Positions 58,558-64,000 of a stretch of DNA of 64,000 bases are shown piece after piece. Made by a program: the position numbers and the translations under genes. Every line of letters begins with the position of its first letter. Within the stretch, counting starts at the first letter, position 1. Under the pieces are notes generated by a model that ran no database searches, was not told where the DNA came from, and was given only the letters and a program-made list of their open reading frames with translations. Source of the DNA: Hyphococcus luteus (GTDB taxonomy: Bacteria; Pseudomonadota; Alphaproteobacteria; Caulobacterales; Parvularculaceae); NCBI RefSeq assembly GCF_002943565.1, contig NZ_PJCH01000015.1, positions 62,001 through 126,000 of the forward strand, in the 5' to 3' direction.

Positions 58558-59267
58558 TTGCGCTTCCTCATTGCCTCGACCATATCGAACGGACGGCCTT
58601 GGTATCCTCTTACACCTAGCTCGTCCAGCCAGCCTTCAAACTCTGCGAGAGCTGCCTCGTCTTCGATCCTTTTTCTTCCCCTGCCGGAAAGTACAAGATC
58701 AGCGTCTTTAAGATGTACAGGTATATTCGGCCCTTCGGCACCGAAATAGACGAAGTCATCACTAACCAATACGCGATCAACGGAGGTATCCCGGTTAATA
58801 TGCTTTTGAAACGGCGATCCGTCTTCCTTGCTATGGTATGAATTAAGCTGTCCCCATCCACCACCCTCAAGCGGATAGTAAATGTTGTCGCCGCAAGCCA
58901 TACGGTAGCTGCCATGTAGGTTCGGCTTCTTTTTTTCAAAGCGTGGATCGTTCCAGTATTCAGCGATGGTCAGAGCCTCACGGACCCTCATTGCATAAAC
59001 CAAAAATCCGCCGCGCCTCACGCCTTTCCGATTACTCCCTGTACCGATGATCCAGTCCCCTAGCACGGCACGCTGCCGAATATCTGGCTTGCATGTTGCA
59101 AGCGTACAAAACCCATTGAACGGGTTAGGCGCAAACCCGCTGTCATAGGCCACAATATAGCTGTGAAGAATCGGCACGTCCGCTCCATTAACCGCAAGGG
59201 TGTCGACGAATGGGCCTAGGGGCGCAAGGGGTGCCGTCCGGGTTTTCGAACTGCTCATAGTCTCCAT
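58554..59267 (-). CDS. Nmad2-type protein (nucleotide modification associated domain 2)
   Basis: 237 residues. The characteristic pattern runs SYIVAYDSGFAPNPFNG, CTLATCKPDIRQ, VLGDWIIGTGSNRKG, VYAMRVREALTIAEYW, NDPRFEKKKP, GDNIYYP, SYHSKEDGSP and VLVSDDFVYFG, matching Nmad2-type proteins. Those are predicted, mainly from gene neighbourhood, to bind or process modified nucleotides in phage and defence loci; biochemical proof is limited. Its start overlaps the TIR gene by 80 nt. The conserved domain begins about residue 34, so a later non-ATG start cannot be excluded. Confidence 0.78.
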   Translation of the reverse strand: METMSSSKTRTAPLAPLGPFVDTLAVNGADVPILHSYIVAYDSGFAPNPFNGFCTLATCKPDIRQRAVLGDWIIGTGSNRKGVRRGGFLVYAMRVREALTIAEYWNDPRFEKKKPNLHGSYRMACGDNIYYPLEGGGWGQLNSYHSKEDGSPFQKHINRDTSVDRVLVSDDFVYFGAEGPNIPVHLKDADLVLSGRGRKRIEDEAALAEFEGWLDELGVRGYQGRPFDMVEAMRKRK

Positions 59268-59664
59268 TTATTGCGTCAATTATCTTTTCAGCGTTCCATC
59301 CAACAAGGGCGTGGCCATATTCATCCAGCGCTTCTGGCACCTCGCAGCCATGCGCACCACGCTCCCATACGCCTACGATCGTCTTATCCTGCTTGTGCGC
59401 TCGTTCGATCTCCCAGTTGACCCATTCACTGTTCTTGGTCTCCGGCGAGATATAGACAATCATTGTGCTAGCCCAATCGATTCTGGGCCCAAGGATTTCC
59501 GACTTAATGTAATCGGGTGACGTGGCATTGTTCGGCCTGTCCGAGTTGATGGAGCTGTCACGAACTTCCATGCCTTTGCTTTTAAGCAAGTCCTTAAGGT
59601 CACTGAGCCCGCTATCATCTTTGTGAACATGGCTGACGAATACGTTTTTTGTCTTGTCGCTCAT
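59188..59664 (-). CDS. TIR-domain protein, MTH538/DUF1863 type (Thoeris ThsB-like)
   Basis: 158 residues from ATG 59664 with AAAGGAT upstream; the frame extends to 59733. The whole protein is one TIR-like domain of the DUF1863/MTH538 group: KNVFVSHVHKDDSGLSDLK at the N-terminus, DSSINSDRPNNATSPDYIKSE, and TMIVYISPETKNSEWVNWE with Glu85 in the position of the catalytic glutamate of TIR NADases. The tail FENPDGTPCAPRPIRRHPC is typical of the family. ThsB in Thoeris has this domain and makes a cyclic ADP-ribose-like signal. Here it is first in the minus-strand operon. Confidence 0.88.
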   Translation of the reverse strand: MSDKTKNVFVSHVHKDDSGLSDLKDLLKSKGMEVRDSSINSDRPNNATSPDYIKSEILGPRIDWASTMIVYISPETKNSEWVNWEIERAHKQDKTIVGVWERGAHGCEVPEALDEYGHALVGWNAEKIIDAINGDYEQFENPDGTPCAPRPIRRHPCG

Positions 59665-59693
59665 TGGTGTAATCCTTTCGCTAAGACAATATT

Positions 59694-59720
59694 TAGTGTA
59701 TTGATTATTATAGTACACTA
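59694..59720. promoter_or_regulatory. Inverted repeat in the shared promoter of the TIR locus
   Basis: TAGTGTA (59694-59700) and TACACTA (59714-59720) are separated by 13 nt. The minus-strand -10 candidate TATAAT lies in the spacer at 59707-59712. The arrangement suits one regulator controlling both gene arms. An A/T-rich ATATATG follows. Confidence 0.5.
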
Positions 59721-59770
59721 TATATGCAAGCATGGCGAGATTATATCGCTCAGGGCGCGAAAGGAGATAG

Positions 59771-61024
59771 ATGCTACCCCCAATCCTTGAAATCTTCGTC
59801 GTTTGGCATCCTCAGGATACCCCTGGGGCAGATCTGGCGAAGACCATTTTCAATCACTTCATGCATGGACCGACCTTCTCGGGCGTGATCGGCGGCGGCA
59901 TCCAGGTTTCATTGCGCAGTACGGGCTGGGAGAGCGATGGAAGTGCTCCAAGGCCGGTCTATGTGGATGGGAACCCGGCCCCGAACGGGATTCGCCCCGC
60001 AAGCTTCGTGGCGGTTGTCCCCCTACTTGGAATCGAACTGAGTGCGAGCGTACAGGATCAGGAATCGCACTGGCATCACTTTATTGCTGCCATTCGGGAT
60101 GCGCAGGCAAGCATGCCAGATAGATTCGGAGTCTTTCCTTACTTAATCTCTAAGGGAGCAACTGACGGGACCGAGCTAAGCCAACTTCTGGGGCACTACC
60201 AATTTATCGCCGCAGGACAACCGGATGCAGAGGGTGAAAATGTGACCAGCATGCTCTGCCGTGATCTAACGCAAGGAATCGCTCAACTTATTTCGCCCGA
60301 TGAGATGGACAGACTGACGGCCTTTATCAGCCATACAAAGCGGCACAGCTACGATGAAGGCGAGGATGTCGATGAATTGGTTAGTCTGGTACGCGAAGTG
60401 ATCGGCAGTACACGACTCAATGACTTTTTCGACGCCAACGATCTCCAACCGGGTTCGAATTGGGACGCGGAACTGAAGGAAAAGTCTAGCACCAGCGCCA
60501 TGCTCGCAGTTCGCACCGACCTATATTCAAGCCGCGAGTGGTGTCAGCGGGAAGTGGTGATAGCCAAAACCCACGGTATGCCGGTGATCATGATGGATGC
60601 CATCGGCTACGGTGAAGAGCGCGGATCATTCCTTATGGATCACGTACCACGGGTTGCCGTGCGTAAGTCGGAGGGCCATTGGCAGAAAAGAGACGTGTAC
60701 CGCGCCCTGAATCTGCTCGTCGATGAATGCTTGAAGCGGGCACTTTGGATGCGTCAAAAGGAGTTTGCAGAAGACCGACCTGAACTTGACGTTGCCTGGT
60801 GGGCACCGCATGCACCGGAACCACTTACACTCTCCCACTGGATCAATGACCATTTGAAGGAAGAAAATGGGGGCACAGACGAAAGAGACCTCCGAATCCT
60901 TCATCCCGACCCGCCGCTCGGCCCAGAAGAACGGGAGGTTCTCATCAACTATGCGCGCAGCACACGACTGGGGCGAGGAATTGATATCATGACCCCACGA
61001 CAGCTTGCGACGAGAGGCGGATAG
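59771..61024 (+). CDS. Two-unit TIR-domain protein
   Basis: 417 residues, AAGGAG 4 nt upstream of the start. Residues about 1-150 look like a degenerate TIR-like unit (EIFVVWHPQDTPGADLAKTIFN; FVAVVPLLG). Residues about 182-300 are a clear TIR domain (TAFISHTKRHS; NDFFDANDLQPGSNWDAELKE; AMLAVRTDLYSSREWCQREVV; MPVIMMDAI), with Glu261 in the NADase glutamate position. The remainder is charged and unassigned. Divergent from the first TIR gene and two bases before the SLOG gene, suggesting direct coupling. Confidence 0.85.
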   Translation: MLPPILEIFVVWHPQDTPGADLAKTIFNHFMHGPTFSGVIGGGIQVSLRSTGWESDGSAPRPVYVDGNPAPNGIRPASFVAVVPLLGIELSASVQDQESHWHHFIAAIRDAQASMPDRFGVFPYLISKGATDGTELSQLLGHYQFIAAGQPDAEGENVTSMLCRDLTQGIAQLISPDEMDRLTAFISHTKRHSYDEGEDVDELVSLVREVIGSTRLNDFFDANDLQPGSNWDAELKEKSSTSAMLAVRTDLYSSREWCQREVVIAKTHGMPVIMMDAIGYGEERGSFLMDHVPRVAVRKSEGHWQKRDVYRALNLLVDECLKRALWMRQKEFAEDRPELDVAWWAPHAPEPLTLSHWINDHLKEENGGTDERDLRILHPDPPLGPEEREVLINYARSTRLGRGIDIMTPRQLATRGG

Positions 61025-61026
61025 TT

Positions 61027-61887
61027 ATGAGTAACAATGAAGCTCGCACCGAACTCCTTCCACCGGACGCCCTAAAGGGAAAGCGCCTTGGGATTTCCGT
61101 TTCGGACAGCCCAGACCTGGATCGGTTGGGCCTGCTCGATACCCATTTTCGGATGACGCTCGGGGAACTAGCGCGCACGGTGGTTATCGCTGGCGGTTCG
61201 CTCTACTATGGCGGACACCTTCAACCTGATGGGATCACAAACTTTCTCATTGAGGAACTACATCGTTACGGGAGGCGCGACCGTCCTCTCAAAGTCTGTC
61301 TTGCGTGGACCGTCCATCGCTCCATGACTACCGAGCAGATCGCCGAACAAAAGGATTTCCTTGGCCTCTTCGGGGAAATCTATTTCGTATCTCCTGATGG
61401 ACAGCGCCTTGAAGGCCCTGCCAATGAACCGCCACAGCAAACGTTCACGCCTGAAGAACACGCTGCCGCACTTTCGGTCTTAAGAACGTTCATGACGGAC
61501 AACACCGATGCGCGGATTGTCATTGGGGGCAAGCGGGCAGGTTTTGAAGGCGCTATGCCGGGAATTGTTGAAGAGGTCCTATTTTCCCTCGAACGCCGTC
61601 AGCCGCTCTACCTTGCGGGGGGATTTGGTGGCGCGACGCTTGATGTTATTCGAACGCTCTGTACGGCTGATGCTGAATGGCTTCCTCCGCTTCCTGGTGC
61701 CGCTGAGCCTGATCAACGCCTGACGGACAGCCTCGCGCAATTAAGCAAAGTTGTGGCGACGCAGAAATGGACCGGGTACGAGAACGGGTTAAGCGCAGAA
61801 GAAAACCGACTACTTGCAGCTTCTTATCGCCCAAGCGAAATAGCAGCACTGGTTGGCAAAGGATTGGGAAGACTAAATGGGGCGTAG
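61027..61887 (+). CDS. SLOG-superfamily protein
   Basis: 286 residues. Rossmann-like SLOG pattern: VVIAGGSLYYGGHLQPDGITNFL near residue 52, and the second glycine motif RIVIGGKRAGFEGAMPGIVEE (about 162) followed by PLYLAGGFGGATLDVI. SLOG domains bind nucleotide-derived ligands; in Thoeris ThsA the SLOG domain senses the TIR product. Here SLOG stands alone, with no fused NADase or membrane segment. The ATG follows the TIR gene stop after two bases. The C-terminal 70 residues are helical and unassigned. Confidence 0.83.
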   Translation: MSNNEARTELLPPDALKGKRLGISVSDSPDLDRLGLLDTHFRMTLGELARTVVIAGGSLYYGGHLQPDGITNFLIEELHRYGRRDRPLKVCLAWTVHRSMTTEQIAEQKDFLGLFGEIYFVSPDGQRLEGPANEPPQQTFTPEEHAAALSVLRTFMTDNTDARIVIGGKRAGFEGAMPGIVEEVLFSLERRQPLYLAGGFGGATLDVIRTLCTADAEWLPPLPGAAEPDQRLTDSLAQLSKVVATQKWTGYENGLSAEENRLLAASYRPSEIAALVGKGLGRLNGA

Positions 61888-62149
61888 GAACGTCTATAGT
61901 CGGATTGTATAATCTGTCGCTTCCCTCAATACGCGATTAACCACCAGGCGTTATCCTGTCTTCGGCATTCGCCCCCTCCCCCGTTATATATGCAGCCCTA
62001 ATTCGGGCGCGACCGGCTGCAAGACGTGGGAGCCTTCTCCACTTTCGTTACGATCCTAGCGGATGCAGCCGCTCCCTGCCCTTCATCTTTTGAGGGTGCA
62101 TACGGCGTCGATGGTCGATGCCGACAAACATCAAACTCAGGAGGAAATC
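61888..62149. other. Non-coding gap between SLOG and mobilisation genes
   Basis: 262 nt with no supportable gene. A possible -10-like TATAAT occurs at 61907-61912. The end holds the strong AGGAGG site of the small basic-protein gene. Confidence 0.4.
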
Positions 62150-62437
62150 ATGAGTGTCAATGTCAATACTGAAAACGTAACCGATGCCACCGTGCAGGTG
62201 CATATCGCCTTCGAAAACGCTTCGCGCAAACAGCGCTACCCTTCAAAGGGTCGGCGGTCGGCATATCACCGCAACCGGACAGGCCTTCGGGGCGCCAAAC
62301 CGCGACGCCTGACAACAGGCCGCAACCGCGCTGCGCATCGCTCATCGACCAGGAACGGTCGACATCGCGTGCGCCAGGCAAATAACCAGCAAAAACCGCT
62401 GGCCCTGCCCGCGCCCAAACCGAAAAGCCCCGCTTAA
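62150..62437 (+). CDS. Small basic protein of unknown function
   Basis: 95 residues from ATG 62150, chosen because AGGAGGAAATC is directly upstream. The protein begins MSVNVNTENVTDATVQVHIA and then becomes strongly basic (Arg/Lys-rich KGRRSAYHRNRTGLRGAKPRRLTTG). No family recognised. Because several other frames also read open in the second half, the frame may shift or the C-terminus may be different. It lies just before the relaxase gene's 3' end, convergent with it, so it could be a DNA-binding accessory or simply be a non-coding artefact. Confidence 0.45.
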   Translation: MSVNVNTENVTDATVQVHIAFENASRKQRYPSKGRRSAYHRNRTGLRGAKPRRLTTGRNRAAHRSSTRNGRHRVRQANNQQKPLALPAPKPKSPA

Positions 62438-62445
62438 CGCGGGGC

Positions 62446-63858
62446 CTATCGGCCATCGCGGCCCTTGTCTTTGTCACGGGCCTCGCGCAAACGCCGCTTG
62501 ATTCGCGCCTTCGCCTCTTCGGTGGAAGGGGCGAATCCCTCTGCCGCCCGTGTATAATCGGATTTCAGCTTTTCTTTCGGCACGCTCTTGCGGGATAAAT
62601 CATGCCAGTCGCGGCGGCGCTCAGCGTGCCGCTGCCGCCATTCAAGCCGTAACGCTATTCGTTCTTTTTCCTGTGCTTTGATCAGGCGATCACGCCTTGC
62701 CAGATAATCCAGGCTCGCGCGCGCCTTTGAGAGCGAATGCACTTCCTTCATATTCCTGACAATCCCACGTTCTTTGGTCCGCTGTTCCCGCCTGAGCGCG
62801 TGTGATTCCGCCTTATGCCTGCGCAGCAGCGTTTGATAGCGGGCGCCTTTGAAGGCGATGGCTTTGAATGCCTCGCCGAGTTTGGCGCGCGTCTCCTGAT
62901 TTGGGTGCTTGAAGGATTGCCGCGCCGCCTCAATCGCATTTTGAAACCGGCCGGTGAGTTTTGTTTCTCTGAGTTTGAAAGTCTTGCGCTCACGCACTTG
63001 CCTTTTGTGCAAATCTTCCCATTGCGGCTGATAGGCTTCATGCAGCGTATTCAGCATCCGGGCGCGGGACTTTTCAACGTGCTCTCGGGCGGCCTGTCGT
63101 TCGGATACAAATTTTTGATCAAACCCCCGCCACTCGCTTGCATGTTTGCGGGTGAGGTCGCGGCCTTTTTGCGAAAGCAGCGCATCGGCTGCCCTTTGCC
63201 GGTTGCGCAGCTCTTCTATTGCAGTCCGGTTGTCATTGGCGATCTTGCGCCCTTTTTCGATCTCATCGAACAAACGCCGGTGCTGGTCTTTGGTCCCGCG
63301 CGTATATTCGCCGCGATCTCGCTTTTCATTATTGTGAACGCGCTCCTCGCAATAGATTTTGCCGCGCTCTTTTTCGTAAGCTTCCGCCCATCGGGACAAG
63401 TTCAGCTTTTCCTTGCTCGATGAGAGCATGCGCCCGTCTTCGGGATTGACGCGGTTAAGCAGGATATGGACATGAGGGTGATCGTCATCATTATGGGCGA
63501 TGACAAGCGCCTGATGATCCTGCGCCCCTAACGCCTTGATGGCCCCGCTGGCGGCGCGTTTCATCTGCTCCTGGGTGAGCCTGTCTTTTTCTTCCGGGTG
63601 CCATGACAGCGTAAAATGCAGGACCGGCTTGTCGGATTTACGCCCTGTCGCTTTTATTCCGGCCTGTGCCTTTAACCGTGACTGGTCCATGGCCGTCGCC
63701 GCCATGATCCGCCACGCCATCTGCGGATCATGAACGGCGAGATTGCGCGCCTGGGTCCAGACGACGCGGTCTGAACTGCTCGCCCGGCCTTTGTCGTGAA
63801 GAAGGTAGCGGGCGGCCCCTTTGAAGCTCGATCCTTTTTTATGAAGTTTCGGGACCAT
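62446..63858 (-). CDS. Relaxase (MobA/VirD2-type mobilisation nuclease)
   Basis: 470 residues. N-terminal catalytic region: KGSSFKGAARYLLHDKGRA, HFTLSWHPEE (His81), and HNDDDHPHVHILLNRV with the three-histidine metal motif His127-x-His129-x-His131. This nicks the oriT strand for transfer. The following two thirds are long, charged, coiled-coil-like helices rich in Arg and Glu. It overlaps the MobC gene by 20 nt. No transfer-channel genes are in the window, so the element is probably mobilisable rather than self-transmissible. Confidence 0.9.
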   Translation of the reverse strand: MVPKLHKKGSSFKGAARYLLHDKGRASSSDRVVWTQARNLAVHDPQMAWRIMAATAMDQSRLKAQAGIKATGRKSDKPVLHFTLSWHPEEKDRLTQEQMKRAASGAIKALGAQDHQALVIAHNDDDHPHVHILLNRVNPEDGRMLSSSKEKLNLSRWAEAYEKERGKIYCEERVHNNEKRDRGEYTRGTKDQHRRLFDEIEKGRKIANDNRTAIEELRNRQRAADALLSQKGRDLTRKHASEWRGFDQKFVSERQAAREHVEKSRARMLNTLHEAYQPQWEDLHKRQVRERKTFKLRETKLTGRFQNAIEAARQSFKHPNQETRAKLGEAFKAIAFKGARYQTLLRRHKAESHALRREQRTKERGIVRNMKEVHSLSKARASLDYLARRDRLIKAQEKERIALRLEWRQRHAERRRDWHDLSRKSVPKEKLKSDYTRAAEGFAPSTEEAKARIKRRLREARDKDKGRDGR

Positions 63859-64000
63859 CGCTCGCCATCACCAATGCAAGGGTTCTTTTCAGCTCAAGCG
63901 CCAGCTCGCCCCAATCCGCACTCTCGTCTCTGCCCCGGTTCACGGCGCGGGCGAGCTGGTTGAGGTTAACGCCGATGCGGTTCAGCTCATTGATCAGCGC
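63839..64000 (-). CDS. MobC-like relaxosome protein, partial (5' end outside window)
   Basis: The last 53 codons are read on the minus strand, ending TAA at 63839-63841. They begin ALINELNRIGVNLNQLARAV, the conserved C-terminal signature of MobC-type proteins, which help the relaxase open the origin of transfer. It overlaps the relaxase start at 63858 by 20 nt, the usual mobC-mobA order. The N-terminal part continues past position 64000. Confidence 0.85.
   Translation of the reverse strand, partial: ALINELNRIGVNLNQLARAVNRGRDESADWGELALELKRTLALVMASDGPETS

Noticed and set aside
1-64000. CRISPR arrays and insertion sequences
   Set aside because: No regularly spaced direct repeats and no transposase-like frame with inverted ends were seen.

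Overview
The window reads as a high-GC chromosomal stretch of a Gram-negative, TonB-rich bacterium, most likely an alphaproteobacterium. The signs are four large TonB-dependent receptors each heading a catabolic operon, HxlR, RpiR, YheO-type and MalT-type regulators, and a FecR/CHASE2-kinase pair. The genus cannot be fixed from sequence alone. Two parts are visible: a host-like catabolic region (1 to about 53.2 kb) and the left part of an integrated mobile island (about 53.3 to 64 kb) inserted at a tRNA-Leu gene.

Catabolic region. (a) 1-16.7 kb: a TonB receptor, an array of NTF2/SnoaL-fold proteins, two acyl-CoA ligases (one of feruloyl-CoA synthase type), a thiolase-like protein, two SDR dehydrogenases, a DapB-like reductase, a DUF1295 membrane protein, a carotenoid/lignostilbene-type dioxygenase and a nitronate-monooxygenase-like flavoprotein. 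Together they suggest uptake, cleavage, CoA activation and side-chain degradation of an aromatic or isoprenoid compound. A duplicated HxlR regulator lies inside. A 15-bp motif recurs six times in the promoter regions of this cluster and is a good candidate for its operator. (b) 16.7-28.9 kb: a seven-gene minus-strand operon (TonB receptor, S10 carboxypeptidase, amidohydrolase, ornithine-cyclodeaminase-family enzyme, aminotransferase, APC permease, M61-type peptidase), divergent from a YheO/DauR-type regulator. This looks like capture and breakdown of a peptide or amino-acid derivative. (c) 29-36.4 kb: TonB receptor, SGNH hydrolase and amidohydrolase operon, a small secreted protein and an RpiR-SIS regulator, with two matching operator-like sites. 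(d) 36.4-45.1 kb: HyuA, DUF917, TonB receptor and hydantoin-racemase-like operon, plus a MalT-type LuxR regulator. (e) 45.2-53.2 kb: a lipoprotein formylglycine-generating-enzyme homologue, a zinc alcohol dehydrogenase, a TpsB (ShlB/FhaC) transporter, a FecR protein with a Gly/Asn-rich repeat tail, and a CHASE2 hybrid-like sensor histidine kinase.

Mobile island. The 3' 58 nt of a tRNA-Leu(UAA) gene at 53247-53304 marks a probable attachment site. To its right follow a HipBA-type toxin-antitoxin pair with clear operators, a low-GC membrane protein flanked by two copies of a structured non-coding element, and a six-gene bidirectional locus. One arm of that locus is TIR (MTH538 type), Nmad2, MazG-like and uracil-DNA-glycosylase-like, all with overlapping reading frames. 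The other arm is TIR-TIR and SLOG, two bases apart. Beyond it lie a small basic protein, a relaxase and a truncated MobC. The six-gene locus is the best candidate in the window for an undescribed immune system: TIR enzymes that could make or degrade NAD-derived signals, a SLOG protein that could sense them, and a nucleotide/base-modification arm. Its function is inferred from domains and gene arrangement only.
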